Shown here: piece after piece, positions 7,789 through 18,600 of the stretch
How positions within the stretch are numbered: the first letter of the stretch is position 1
Layout of the letters: each line of letters starts with the position of its first letter
Assembly (NCBI GenBank): GCA_045531405.1
Contig: JAZSDX010000053.1
Location: forward strand, 16,761 to 80,760
Direction: 5' to 3'
DNA length: 64,000 nucleotides
Source: RGIG4079 sp045531405
GTDB lineage: Bacteria > Bacteroidota > Bacteroidia > Bacteroidales > Muribaculaceae
Translations under genes and position numbers: made by a program
The notes under the pieces: model-generated
The model's database searches: none
What the model saw: the letters and a program-made list of their open reading frames with translations, nothing else
Told to the model about the DNA's origin: nothing

Positions 7789-8832
7789 ATGGCAAAAATG
7801 AATTTTGGCGGAGTTGAAGAAAACGTAATCCTCCGCGAAGAATTTCCCTTAGAAAAAGCTCGTGAAATCTTAAAAGACGAAACTATAGCTGTGATCGGTT
7901 ATGGCGTTCAAGGTCCCGGTCAAAGTATGAACCTTCGTGACAATGGCTTTAACGTAATCGTTGGTCAACGTCAAGGTAAAACATTTGAAAAAGCAATCGC
8001 TGACGGTTGGGTTCCAGGTGAAACACTTTTCAGCATCGAAGAAGCATGCGAAAAAGGTACTATCATCATGTGTCTTCTTTCTGACGCTGCTGTAATGTCG
8101 GTATGGCCTACTCTTAAACAATATCTCACACCAGGCAAAGCTCTCTACTTCTCTCACGGTTTTGCTCTCACATGGAGCGATCGCACAGGCGTAGTTCCTC
8201 CTGCTGATGTTGACGTTATTCTCGTTGCTCCTAAAGGCTCAGGTACATCATTGCGTACAATGTTCCTCGAAGGTCGCGGTTTGAACTCTTCATATGCAGT
8301 TTCTCAAGATGTTACAGGTCGTGCAACTGATCGTGCTCTTGCTCTCGGTATCGGTATCGGTTCAGGTTACCTCTTCGAAACCACTATCGAACGTGAAGCA
8401 ACTTCTGACCTCACAGGTGAACGTGGTTCATTGATGGGTGCAATCCAAGGTTTGTTGCTCGCTCAATATGAAGTGCTCCGTGAAAACGGTCACACTCCTT
8501 CTGAAGCATTCAACGAAACAGTAGAAGAATTGACACAATCATTGATGCCTCTCTTCGCTAAAAACGGTATGGACTGGATGTATGCAAACTGCTCTACCAC
8601 TGCTCAACGTGGTGCTCTCGACTGGATGGGTCCATTCCACGATGCAATCAAACCTGTTGTTCAACAACTTTATGATAGCGTAAAATCAGGTAACGAAGCT
8701 CAAATTTCAATCGACAGCAACTCACAACCCGACTATCGCGAAAAACTCGAAGAAGAACTTAAAGCCCTTCGTGAAAGCGAAATGTGGCAAACAGCTGTTA
8801 CAGTACGCAAACTTCGTCCTGAAAACAACTAA
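7789..8832 (+). CDS. ilvC: Ketol-acid reductoisomerase (NADP+)
   Basis: Isomerises and reduces acetolactate and acetohydroxybutyrate to the dihydroxy acids used by IlvD. An N-terminal Rossmann domain is seen with AVIGYGVQGPGQSMNLRDNG, a variant of the usual GYGSQGHAHALNL loop. The C-terminal knotted domain carries ETTIEREATSDLTGERGSLMG with metal-binding acidic residues. The 347-residue length fits class I. The divergent cofactor loop (VGQRQGKT) matches what I recall of Bacteroidetes enzymes. Last gene before the terminator at 8863-8901. Confidence 0.96.
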   Translation: MAKMNFGGVEENVILREEFPLEKAREILKDETIAVIGYGVQGPGQSMNLRDNGFNVIVGQRQGKTFEKAIADGWVPGETLFSIEEACEKGTIIMCLLSDAAVMSVWPTLKQYLTPGKALYFSHGFALTWSDRTGVVPPADVDVILVAPKGSGTSLRTMFLEGRGLNSSYAVSQDVTGRATDRALALGIGIGSGYLFETTIEREATSDLTGERGSLMGAIQGLLLAQYEVLRENGHTPSEAFNETVEELTQSLMPLFAKNGMDWMYANCSTTAQRGALDWMGPFHDAIKPVVQQLYDSVKSGNEAQISIDSNSQPDYREKLEEELKALRESEMWQTAVTVRKLRPENN

Positions 8833-8862
8833 TCTACAATCTCTCAGAGATATAAATAACGC

Positions 8863-8901
8863 AAAGTGCGACACTCACAACCGAGTGCCGCACTTTTTTT
8901 T
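8863..8901 (+). terminator. Intrinsic terminator of the ilv operon
   Basis: AGTGCG-a-CACTC (8865-8876) pairs with GAGTG-c-CGCACT (8883-8894) around a 6-nt loop, followed by eight T (8894-8901). The stem is 11 bp with one A/C mismatch. Strong and well placed 30 bp after ilvC. Confidence 0.9.
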
Positions 8902-8921
8902 GTAACAAAACACAAAATTTA

Positions 8922-8953
8922 TTTGGTTAATTAATATATAACCTATAACTTTG
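8922..8953 (+). promoter_or_regulatory. Bacteroidetes-type promoter of the cobalamin operon
   Basis: TTTG (8922-8925), 20 bp, TAACTTTG (8946-8953). Transcription would start near 8960, exactly where the riboswitch aptamer begins. Confidence 0.75.
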
Positions 8954-8960
8954 CCGATGT

Positions 8961-9134
8961 AATGGTGTGGATACCCAACCGGGTTACTCTACTTAATAGG
9001 GAATCAGGTGTAAATCCTGGACAGTCCCCGCTGCTGTGAGTTTCATTATCACTCACCGACATTCACAACCTGCCACTGAGGCGAAAGGCCTTGGGAAGGC
9101 GTCGGGATGAGGAAACGAGTCAGAAGACCTGCCA
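8961..9134 (+). promoter_or_regulatory. Cobalamin riboswitch (AdoCbl type)
   Basis: Conserved elements are present in order: GGTGT (8964 on), AATAGGGAATCAGGTG with AATCCTGGACAGTCCCCGC, the GCCACTG...GGGAAGGC arm, and the B12 box AGTCAGAAGACCTGCC (9118-9133). The expression platform lies between 9135 and the btuB start at 9321. CTACAT (9135-9140) can pair with ATGTAG (9184-9189), and GCACTC near 9194 with GAGTGC near 9242, so ligand binding could switch hairpins. Which arm terminates or hides the ribosome site was not determined. Confidence 0.96.
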
Positions 9135-9320
9135 CTACATTTATTTCAATAGCTTACGAGGTATGAGCTTTGAAAAGTTAAGACATGTAGTTAGCACTCG
9201 TCTTCTTTTTTCTTTGTTTCTGCCACCCTATACGAGATAGGAGTGCGTTTACATTTCAGGCTTGACAAGGTGTCGCCTCGAAGCTATTTTGATTAACAAC
9301 TTAAATTATTAGTTATCAAA

Positions 9321-11330
9321 ATGGTAAGACGCATCTTAACAAGCTCGTTTTTTTATTTATTGCTGACTACACATTTCGCGTCAGCAACCACTCTCAGCGA
9401 CGAGGGACACTCTACTCTTGACACTACATTTCTCAAAGAGGTTGAAATCACAGCTCAATCCTACAAAGAAGTTATACCGGCACAAACATTAGGAGGAAAA
9501 GAATTAGAGGCATTGCGTTCACACAGTGTAGCCGATGCTTTAAGGTATTTTTCGGGAGTACAATTAAAAGACTATGGTGGTGTGGGTGGTATTAAAACGG
9601 TCAATATCCGTTCGATGGGAACAAACCACATGGGGGTTTATTATAATGGCATCGAATTGGGAAATGCTCAAAACGGACAAGTCGATTTAGGGAAATATTC
9701 ATTGGAAAACATTGAAACCGTTTCACTCTATAACGGACAAAAAAGTGAAATTTTTCAGTCGGCACGCGAATTTGGTTCTGCCGGGTCAATATACCTCAAC
9801 ACCCGATTTCCTAAATTCAAAGAAGGAGAATCATGCCATTTGCGAGTGGGATTGCGAGCCGGCTCATTTGACCTCTTCAACCCATCTCTGACATTTGAGT
9901 ACAAACTCAGCAAAACTATCAGCATGAGTTTCAATACCGAGTGGATAAGCTCATCGGGAAAATACAAATTCCGTTATCGACGCGTTACTCCTTCGGGCGA
10001 ACTCGCCTACGACACAACTGCCATTCGCGAAAATGGCGATATTGATGCTGTTCGTCTTGAAGGTGGAGTGTATGGATTCCTTCCTAAAGGTCGATGGAAA
10101 GTTTATCTATACCATTACAATTCAGAACGAGGAGTGCCTGGTGCCATTGTTAATAACGTGTGGCGACGTGGCGAAAGACTATGGGATCGAAACTCGTTTG
10201 CACAGGGAATGTTTGAACATCGATTCTCTTCAAAATTCAGCACAAAGGTAAACGCCAAATATGCCTTTGACTACACACGATATGTAAACAATGACGACAA
10301 ACTCATTCATGTCGATAACATCTACAAGCAAAGAGAGGTATATCTATCATGGGCAAACAAATATAGTGCGTTGCCTAATTGGGATTTGTCTATGGCATAC
10401 GACTTTCAATGGAATGAATTATCGGAATATATGGACGTTGACCGCTCAACTCATTGGGCATCATTGGCTACTGCCCTATCATTATGGGATTGCCTAAAGT
10501 TGCAAGCATCGGGTTTAATGACATACGTAAATGAAGAACAACGAGAACGCAACTCAGCTCCCGACAAAGTTAAATTCACCCCAGGTGTATTTGCATCATA
10601 TAAACCATTTAAAAAGCCTAATTTAGTATTACGTGCTTTTTATAAACAAAGCTATCGCATGCCCACATTCAACGACTTGTATTACACCGATATGGGCAAC
10701 GCATATCTCAAACCCGAAACAGCTATACAATATAATGTTGGCTTATTATATGATATAGTTCAAGAAAAAAGTTGGTTCAAATATTTTAAGGTTGGAACAG
10801 ATGTTTACTATAATGATGTAAAAGATAAAATTGTAGCATATCCCAAAGGACAACAATTTCGATGGACAATGCTCAATCTCGGCAAAGTAGAAATCAAAGG
10901 TATCGATGCCCAATTAGGTGCGACATTCGGACTTCCATACGACATTGATTTCACTACCAAGGTCCAATACACCTACCAAGAAGCTATCGACGTAACAAAT
11001 CCTGCCGATAATTACTATCGTCATCAGATTCCTTATATTCCATGGCATAGTGGTTCGGCTATTGTCATGCTCGATTGGAAAGGTTGGCATTTCAATTATA
11101 GCTTCATCTACACCGGCGAAAGATATAACCAACAAGAGAATATCCGCTATAACTACACTCAACCATGGTACACAAGCGACATTTCTCTGATGAAATCGTT
11201 TAAGATCAACAAGGTAAATCTAAAAGCCACAGCCGAGGTTAATAATCTTCTCTCACAAGATTATGATGTGATTCTTAACTACCCTATGCCCAAACGCAAT
11301 TATCGATTTGGCATTGTCGTTGAACTTTAA
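9321..11330 (+). CDS. btuB: TonB-dependent cobalamin receptor BtuB
   Basis: The 669-residue outer membrane receptor has a signal peptide ending near FASA, a plug (ALRYFSGVQLKDYGGVGGIKTVNIRSMGTNHMGVYYNGIELGN) and a 22-strand-type barrel ending with an aromatic-rich last strand (RNYRFGIVVEL). Length and plug are like BtuB/CirA-type receptors, not SusC (no N-terminal carboxypeptidase-like domain). The specificity call rests on its position directly after a cobalamin riboswitch and before btuG. Imports cobalamin into the periplasm using TonB. First gene of a five-gene operon with gaps of 11, 9, 28 and 1 bp. Confidence 0.9.
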   Translation: MVRRILTSSFFYLLLTTHFASATTLSDEGHSTLDTTFLKEVEITAQSYKEVIPAQTLGGKELEALRSHSVADALRYFSGVQLKDYGGVGGIKTVNIRSMGTNHMGVYYNGIELGNAQNGQVDLGKYSLENIETVSLYNGQKSEIFQSAREFGSAGSIYLNTRFPKFKEGESCHLRVGLRAGSFDLFNPSLTFEYKLSKTISMSFNTEWISSSGKYKFRYRRVTPSGELAYDTTAIRENGDIDAVRLEGGVYGFLPKGRWKVYLYHYNSERGVPGAIVNNVWRRGERLWDRNSFAQGMFEHRFSSKFSTKVNAKYAFDYTRYVNNDDKLIHVDNIYKQREVYLSWANKYSALPNWDLSMAYDFQWNELSEYMDVDRSTHWASLATALSLWDCLKLQASGLMTYVNEEQRERNSAPDKVKFTPGVFASYKPFKKPNLVLRAFYKQSYRMPTFNDLYYTDMGNAYLKPETAIQYNVGLLYDIVQEKSWFKYFKVGTDVYYNDVKDKIVAYPKGQQFRWTMLNLGKVEIKGIDAQLGATFGLPYDIDFTTKVQYTYQEAIDVTNPADNYYRHQIPYIPWHSGSAIVMLDWKGWHFNYSFIYTGERYNQQENIRYNYTQPWYTSDISLMKSFKINKVNLKATAEVNNLLSQDYDVILNYPMPKRNYRFGIVVEL

Positions 11331-11341
11331 TTTTTCGATAT

Positions 11342-12499
11342 ATGAACAAACTTATTTTCTCTATACTCTTTTCATTAATGCTTTGTTGTGCCACAAGTTG
11401 TCGTGAAGACGAGATTGTGGTACCAACAGAGTACGACATTTTGCCATTTGAGCCCAACTCCGACGTGAATCCAATAGGCTTGTACTTGCTCAACGAGGGC
11501 AATATGGGTAGCAACAAGGCCTCTATCGACTTTGTGGATTTCAAGAACGCCTATTATGTGCGCAATATGTATGCCGAGCGTAATCCCACTATTATCAAAG
11601 AACTGGGTGATGTGGGTAACGATATTCAGATATATGGCAATAAGATATATGCCGTAATAAACTGTTCTCACAAGGTAGAAGTGATGGATGCGCATTCATT
11701 GGTGCGCATTGGGCAAATTGACATCCCCAACTGCCGCTACATTAAATTTGACAAAGGGAATGCCTACGTTTCGGCTTATGTGGGACCGGTAGCTATTGAC
11801 CCTGATGCACAACTTGGGGCTGTGTATCGAGTAGATACCGCCTCTCTTGCCATCACCGGGAAATGCACCGTTGGCTACCAACCCGACGAGTTAGAAATCC
11901 TCGGGGAATATATATATGTAGCAAATTCAGGTGGTTATAGAGTACCAAAATATGACTATACGATATCGGTTGTAGAGAAATTTGGCATGACCCAAGTTGA
12001 AAAAATACCGGTTGGTATAAACCTTCATCGCACAGAAGCTGACAAATACGGAAAACTTTGGGTAACATCTCGTGGCAACTACGGCTCAATTCGTTCCAAA
12101 ATGTTTGTACTTGAAAAAGAGAGCAAATTCTCACGAAAGATGGTTGTCACCGACACTCTCGACATTCCTTGTTCGGAGATGCACATTCAAGGGGATTCAC
12201 TCTATTTCTACAGCGTAGAATGGAGCAATCAAGAAGAAAAAAACCACATTGCCTACGGCATCATCGATGTGCGAACAAAAGAACTTGTTACCGACCATTT
12301 CATTACCGACGGCACTGAAAAGGACATTGAAATCCCTTACGGTATAAACGTACACCCTATTACCGGCGATATATATGTTACTGATGCCAAAAACTATGTT
12401 TCGAGTGGAGCTTTGCATTGTTACAGCCGTGAAGGTAAAAAGAAATGGAGTGTACGCACCGGCGACATTCCGGCACACATGGTATTCCTATATAAATAA
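11342..12499 (+). CDS. btuG: Surface cobalamin-binding lipoprotein BtuG (beta-propeller)
   Basis: The signal peptide ends in a lipobox with Cys 20, followed by acidic residues (CREDE) compatible with surface export. The rest is a YncE/DUF5074-type beta-propeller: LYLLNEGNMGSNKASIDFVD at the start, GYQPDELEILGEYIYVANSGGY in the middle. In Bacteroides, BtuG binds cobalamin very tightly outside the cell and forms a complex with BtuB. Gene order riboswitch-btuB-btuG is the same here. At 385 residues the length fits. Function is by family and context. Confidence 0.88.
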   Translation: MNKLIFSILFSLMLCCATSCREDEIVVPTEYDILPFEPNSDVNPIGLYLLNEGNMGSNKASIDFVDFKNAYYVRNMYAERNPTIIKELGDVGNDIQIYGNKIYAVINCSHKVEVMDAHSLVRIGQIDIPNCRYIKFDKGNAYVSAYVGPVAIDPDAQLGAVYRVDTASLAITGKCTVGYQPDELEILGEYIYVANSGGYRVPKYDYTISVVEKFGMTQVEKIPVGINLHRTEADKYGKLWVTSRGNYGSIRSKMFVLEKESKFSRKMVVTDTLDIPCSEMHIQGDSLYFYSVEWSNQEEKNHIAYGIIDVRTKELVTDHFITDGTEKDIEIPYGINVHPITGDIYVTDAKNYVSSGALHCYSREGKKKWSVRTGDIPAHMVFLYK

Positions 12500-12508
12500 T
12501 AACTCACA

Positions 12509-13738
12509 ATGAAATACTTATATCAAATATTAATCGCTACCATTTTATCAGCCACCATCTCAGCTTGCAAACCTGAGATTGAGATGGTTAGCCTTGGCAT
12601 TGATGAAGAATATGCCATTGAACGAATGAGAATACTGCACCTTCATCCCGAATTCCCCGGTGAGTCATACATTTGGTCGATGAAAGATGTAAATGGGAAT
12701 GACTCTGTAATATCAAATGAACGCGACTTGTATTTCGTAAAAAAAGATGCAGGCACATACAATGTAAAACTCAACATTGTTGATGACTCCGACCCGGTAG
12801 AGCATAACATAAAAATCGTGGTATGGAACGAGCAAGTTGCTTATAGTCGATACATCACCGAAGTGTATGAGTATCGTCCTGCACCAGGTCAATTTATCAA
12901 CGAGTTACCCAAGTACAAAGATGGGGATACAGAAGAATCAATGATAAAAAAGGTTTTGGAATGTATCTCGGATAAGAATGATGTCCTCATCTCACTCGGA
13001 GGATATGGTGGATATGTAACATTTGGATTTGACCATGCTGTAGTGAACGTTCCAAACGAAATGGATTTTAAGATCTTAGGAAATTCTTTCTATGCCGAAG
13101 CAAATCCCAACCCCAATGCACCGGAATCGGGTGGCAGTGCCGAGCCGGGCATCGTGATGGTATCTATCGACAAAAATGGCAATGGCAAACCCGATGATGA
13201 ATGGTATGAACTTGCCGGAAGCGAATACTATAAACCTGAAACATTGCACAACTATTCAGTGACATATTTTCGCACCCCAAGCGACCACGTTGCAACACCC
13301 ATTCCTCAGTCGCCAATTACCGACAACACATATATTCAATGGACTGCAAACGATGGCACAACAGGCTATATCGAAAAAAACTCATATCACCGTCAAGATT
13401 ATTTCCCTAAATGGGTTACGGTCGATGAAATCACTTTTAGCGGAACACGATTGGCTTCAAATGGTATCGATGAGAGTGGCATAGCTAGCTATTTCGTGTT
13501 GTATGCCTATGATTGGGGATATGCCGACAATCACCCCAATGAGGTTGGCGACAAAAGCTGCTTCAATATCGATTGGGCTGTAGATAAAAACGGCAACCAT
13601 GTGCAGCTCGATGGTGTGGATTTCATTCGTGTATTCACCGGTGTAAATCAATCATGTGGCTGGCTTGGCGAAACCTCTACTGAGATTTGTCGTGCCGAAG
13701 ATTTGCATATTGACAACTCTTTTCTACCTAATCCCTAA
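12509..13738 (+). CDS. Cobalamin-operon surface lipoprotein with PKD-like and DKNGNG-type domain
   Basis: A lipoprotein signal (LSATISAC, Cys 20) is followed by a PKD/Ig-like segment (about residues 25-110; GTYNVKLNIVDDSDPV). The main domain (about 125-409) carries EYRPAPGQFINELPKY, LGGYGGYVTFGFDHAV, KNGNGKPDDEWYELAGSEYY, FNIDWAVDKNGNHVQLDGVDFIRVFTG. The same domain recurs in the protein starting at 15601. The acidic, Gly/Asp-rich loops could bind calcium. Bacteroidetes B12 operons encode extra surface cobalamin-binding proteins (BtuH family), and this may be a functional counterpart, but I cannot show homology. It starts 9 bp after btuG. Confidence 0.75.
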   Translation: MKYLYQILIATILSATISACKPEIEMVSLGIDEEYAIERMRILHLHPEFPGESYIWSMKDVNGNDSVISNERDLYFVKKDAGTYNVKLNIVDDSDPVEHNIKIVVWNEQVAYSRYITEVYEYRPAPGQFINELPKYKDGDTEESMIKKVLECISDKNDVLISLGGYGGYVTFGFDHAVVNVPNEMDFKILGNSFYAEANPNPNAPESGGSAEPGIVMVSIDKNGNGKPDDEWYELAGSEYYKPETLHNYSVTYFRTPSDHVATPIPQSPITDNTYIQWTANDGTTGYIEKNSYHRQDYFPKWVTVDEITFSGTRLASNGIDESGIASYFVLYAYDWGYADNHPNEVGDKSCFNIDWAVDKNGNHVQLDGVDFIRVFTGVNQSCGWLGETSTEICRAEDLHIDNSFLPNP

Positions 13739-13766
13739 CCGATTATAATAAATTAAACTACATAAT

Positions 13767-15599
13767 ATGAAAAAAATTTTATCACTAATTGCAAGTGCTT
13801 TGATTGTAGCAAGTTCTATGCAATCTATTGCACAAAATTACTACAATGGAGCGTATGTCCTCAACGAGGATTGGTATGGGCATAACAATAGTACTCTAAA
13901 CTTCTGGAATCCGGAGGCAGAGACTATCGACTACCTCATTATGCAGATGGCCAACAACTATAAGTATTCTCTTGGCTGCACATCTCAGTATGGTCAACTT
14001 TATGGAGATTTTCTCGTAATTACAGGCAAACAAGATAAAGACCCCGGTGAAGGTGGCGATATGCTATCGGGACGCGTTGCCATTTTGAATAAAAACACGC
14101 TCAAACCCATAGGTGATGAGGTACACCCTCTCATTTCGGTTAACGAGAATGGCAAATCCGATGCCGATGGCCGAGGTGTTTGTTTCGTTGACAATAACAA
14201 GTTTTATGTGGGCACATCAAATGGCATATATGTATTTAAATGGAATGAACAAGGAAAAATCTTTGTGTGGGACTCAGAGAAGCCCATTCCAGGCACCGAG
14301 AACAAACTTATTACTGGCGACGAAATAAGTAATGCCGATGGTCAAGGGCCTCTTTACCACAACCAAATAGGCATGATGCTTCGCACTCAAGATTATGTTT
14401 TCGCAATAAAACAAGACTTGGGGGTACTCGTCATCAACCCCCAAACCGATGAAATAATAAAGATTATTGAAGGTTGTTTCTCTACCATGGTTCAAAGCAA
14501 AGATGGGAATATATGGGTAGGTGTAAACTATCAAGAAGAGGGTAATGAAAGCAACCTTAACTATCCATACGGGTGGAATGGAAATGCTTGGAACGGCTCA
14601 CAACTCATGTGTATCAACCAATATAGCCTTGAAACAAAAAAGGTTCGTTTAGACACCGGTGGCGTGCCTCAATCGTGGTATGCGTGGACTGCAGGCTCTT
14701 TGACTGCGAGCAACACCGAAAATACTCTATACTTTGTATATACCGACCCAAGCCTTGGACAAATCAACTGGTTTAGAAACTGCGTATTATATCGTTTCAA
14801 TATTGATGCTATCGATTGGGATAATATCGACCTCTCAAACCCCGACGAAGCGTATGCCGAAGGTGCTTGCGAAGAGATATATGATAGTTCTTTTGATGGA
14901 TTGTATTTCTATGGCGGTGCTATTCAATGCAATCCTAAAGATGGGAATATATATGCATCACTTTATGTGGGCGAAAACATTGCAACACAAGAATGGATCT
15001 ACGCAATTATATCTCCCGAAGGGGAAATGATTCAATATCAAGAGCCTATTAAACGTTACTGGTATCCTGCAATGTTTATCTTCCCCGACAATAAAGCTCC
15101 TATTGTTGAGAAATTTGAAGATGTAACTATCGATGATAAAGATCCTATTGAAGTCACTCTATCTGACAAAGTAACCGACGAAGATTCAAATAATGCCGCT
15201 ATTATAAAAAGCATAAGCAATATCAAAGATGAATCAATCGTAAAAGCCGAAATTATTAATGGCAATTTAGTACTCACCCCATTGAAGAAAGGTAATACAG
15301 TGATTGAAATAGCCTTTAATTCCAATGGAAAAGTAGTAACTGAAAGTGTAAAAATATCAGTTACTGCCGACATCAGCTCTGTTCAATTAAACACCATTGA
15401 ACAAGCAAACGTTTTTGCCGTTTCAGGAAATATTATGATTACCGGCATTGACACACCCCAACAAGTAGATGTTTTCAATGCTCAAGGCTCTCTTGTAAAA
15501 TCGGTCATTATTAACAATGGCGACATGATTTCAGGACTGGTTAAAGGCAATCTCTATATCGTAAAAATTTCAAATCAATCACATAAAATTGTTATATAA
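13767..15599 (+). CDS. Secreted BtuG-like beta-propeller protein with C-terminal sorting domain
   Basis: A type I signal peptide (MKKILSLIASALIVASSMQSIAQ) without lipobox. Residues ~25-440 form a DUF5074/YncE-like propeller that opens like BtuG (YVLNEDWYGHNNSTLNFWN versus LYLLNEGNMGSNKASIDF). A cadherin/Ig-like segment follows (~455-545), then a final ~70-residue domain (VDVFNAQGSLVKSV...GNLYIVKISNQSHKIVI) like type A sorting domains of type IX secretion. It may be a cobalamin-binding relative of BtuG delivered to the surface by another route; this is inference from context. Ends 1 bp before the next start codon. Confidence 0.75.
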   Translation: MKKILSLIASALIVASSMQSIAQNYYNGAYVLNEDWYGHNNSTLNFWNPEAETIDYLIMQMANNYKYSLGCTSQYGQLYGDFLVITGKQDKDPGEGGDMLSGRVAILNKNTLKPIGDEVHPLISVNENGKSDADGRGVCFVDNNKFYVGTSNGIYVFKWNEQGKIFVWDSEKPIPGTENKLITGDEISNADGQGPLYHNQIGMMLRTQDYVFAIKQDLGVLVINPQTDEIIKIIEGCFSTMVQSKDGNIWVGVNYQEEGNESNLNYPYGWNGNAWNGSQLMCINQYSLETKKVRLDTGGVPQSWYAWTAGSLTASNTENTLYFVYTDPSLGQINWFRNCVLYRFNIDAIDWDNIDLSNPDEAYAEGACEEIYDSSFDGLYFYGGAIQCNPKDGNIYASLYVGENIATQEWIYAIISPEGEMIQYQEPIKRYWYPAMFIFPDNKAPIVEKFEDVTIDDKDPIEVTLSDKVTDEDSNNAAIIKSISNIKDESIVKAEIINGNLVLTPLKKGNTVIEIAFNSNGKVVTESVKISVTADISSVQLNTIEQANVFAVSGNIMITGIDTPQQVDVFNAQGSLVKSVIINNGDMISGLVKGNLYIVKISNQSHKIVI

Positions 15600-15600
15600 A

Positions 15601-18600
15601 ATGAAAAAGGTTAGTCTTATCATGCTGTTTTTGTCGTTAGCAATGGCATTCACAGCTCAAGCCGGGACTCAATTTGTCCCCAAAGAGTATTCCTATGAGG
15701 CCGTTGGCTCAGATGGGAGTAGTTCTTTTTATGTTTATTTTTACGACCTATTTGAGTATCCCGACGACATTTCAACATCAACCGACATTTCACAAAAGGA
15801 GGGAATCACAATCACTACATCATCGGGCGATAACACTATCATAAAATTAAACAGCATAGGCGCCCACATGAGCAAAACGAGAATGCAATTAACTCGTATG
15901 GGACAAGTAAAAGGTGAAACCACATTCTCAGTATCGATTACTTATAATGGCGAAACCGTCACAAATAGCTTCCCTGTAAAAGTGCATGGGTTAGAAACAT
16001 CAATGATTAAATCATATATCAACCCCGATGAAATAGCTCCTCAAGTTTTTGATGTTATCGGCAACACAAGTTTCTATAAATCATCGGAAAAAACGACTTG
16101 TTCTTTAACTATCGACAACGCCGATGAATTAAAATATGGTACTATCGAATTAGTTGACGGAGAAAACGGATATAAGGTTATTCAATATACTCCTAACGGC
16201 ACTCCTCAACAAATTGTATCAGATGCAATCAAATATACAATTACTTTATCTGACGGAACCGAATCCTCTTCAAATAAAATTATCACATATACTACTCGCA
16301 ACTGCTATGCTACAAAAATATTAGAATATCAACCTGCCGCAGGACAATTTCGTAGTGAAATTGCATGGGACAACCCTATCGAATTTTTTGAAAATAACGA
16401 ACGTGGTGTGAGCCTTGGTGCATTAGGTGGATATATCGTATTTGGTTTCGACCAACCTATCTACAACAATCCTCAAAATCCCTACGGCGTGGATTTCACT
16501 GTTGAAGGAAATTCATTTGTAGCTGCCGAAAAAGGAGTGTGGACCGAACCCGGAGCCGTGCAAGTTATGGAAGACAAAAACGGCAACGGGCTTCCCGATG
16601 ACGGCGAATGGTATGAGCTTGCAGGTAGCGACTATTGGTTAAGCACCACCAAACATAATGTAGAACTAACATACTACAACCCTCACTATAATGATCGTTA
16701 CACTGTGCCCTGGGCTATGAAATGGGAGGAAAATGGCGAAATTAAGCATGAATATGGTGCAGTAGTAACAAACAACTTCCACAAGCACTCATTCTATCCC
16801 GATTATTTCTACAATCAAGACAATCCCGATGAGTCTAAACGCTGGTTTTCTCCAAGTGTTTCCCGTGATTCAATCACATTTACCGGTGTCACCAACATTC
16901 GTGGTTGCATCGATATGCGTTCGCCAAGTTATATCGAGTTCTACGCTTATTCAGGATTTGGATATTGCGACAATAAGGGGTTTGTGAAAGAAGATTCGCG
17001 TATTGCTCAAAATCCTTATGGTCGTCCTTATCTTGGCGAAACAGCCGGAGATGGCATGGATATAAGTTGGGCAGTTGACAAAGATGGGAATTATGTAGAA
17101 CTTGAAAAGATTGATTTCGTGAAAGTATATACCGCCGGGCAAGTTATTGCCGGTTGGCTTGGCGAATGGTCAACCGAAGTGTTAAACTGTGCCATTACTC
17201 TACCCGATCCCGAATATGTGCCACAAGATTATTACTACAATTATGTAGGTATAACTCAATTGCAAGTACCTAAAGGACACACATGCCAATATGAAGGATT
17301 TTTATTCAAGAATGGTCGTCCGGTAGAAAATGTGACACAACATTGGCGGATTACAATGGACAAAGAGGGTCTTGTAACCGATGGAGTTGATGCCATTGCC
17401 GAAATAGACAATACCGGTTTACTCACTGCTAATGGCTATGGAACAGTGTGGGTACACTTCTCGGCTATGGACGGTATTCCTGAAGAAGCATTTGAAGTGT
17501 CGGTGTGCAATCTCTCAAGCGTAGTTATCAATCTTGAAGGGAACCAAGGCATTGAAAGTGAAGAATTAACATGTGTCGTTGGAGAACGTATTTACATCAA
17601 CGTTGAAAGTGAAGATGACAACACCCAAAATGTGAACGAGACAAAATCTAATCGCTTTATCTACGATAATTACACTTGGTTAAACAGCAATCCCGATGTA
17701 GGGACAATAGATAATGGGAACTTTATCGCATTGAAACCTGGAACTACCACTCTCACTGCTGTGTCGGGAATTAACCCATCATTAAACGACAAAATTGCAA
17801 TAACAGTTATTGATATTCCCGAAATTACAATAACTCCTATACAAATTGCATCAACTAGCCACTCTGGAGAATTACTCAACAGCGACATCTTCTCAACAGG
17901 CACTGGAGCTACTGTATATATGGACAAAGTAACTGCAAAGAAAGGATTGGCAAATATTTCACTTTACAACAACCGCCTTTCATATCAATTTACCGAAGGT
18001 GAATATGTTACTGACATTCTCATCTTTAAGGTGATTTGTTATGGTCAAGAAAAAACTATCGAAGTTCCTATCACTTATGGTCCTTACAACTTGGCTTCTC
18101 GCAAAAAAGTGTTGATGATTAATAGCACTGATGAAAATGGCGTTGACTTAGGCATTGCCCAACTTCAAGGCATCGATGCAGAAACATTTGAGAACAAGAC
18201 CTACGTTGAAGATCTTGCTTGCGGCTCTAATCTGAATCAAATCCCAACCGACAATATTCTTCCTGATGGTTCATACGCATACCTTACACAAGGCACAAAC
18301 CTTTCTCGTTATGATGTGGAATGGGGAAAAACTGTTGTAAGTGCAACATTAACCTCTACCGATAAGCATCAACTTGCTACTTACAAAGACAAAATTATTG
18401 TTAGCGACGGAGATTCTCTCAAAGCATTCTATCGCACCGACCTCGAAGCATTCAAATCAATCAAGCTAAATGGCACAATCAAACAAATGGTGATAAATGG
18501 AGATGTTGCCTATATTTTATGTGCAACTGACGCCAACGCCCGAATAAACAAGCTCAATCTTGCCACATGGACTTTGGCTGAAACCAATATAGATATCGAC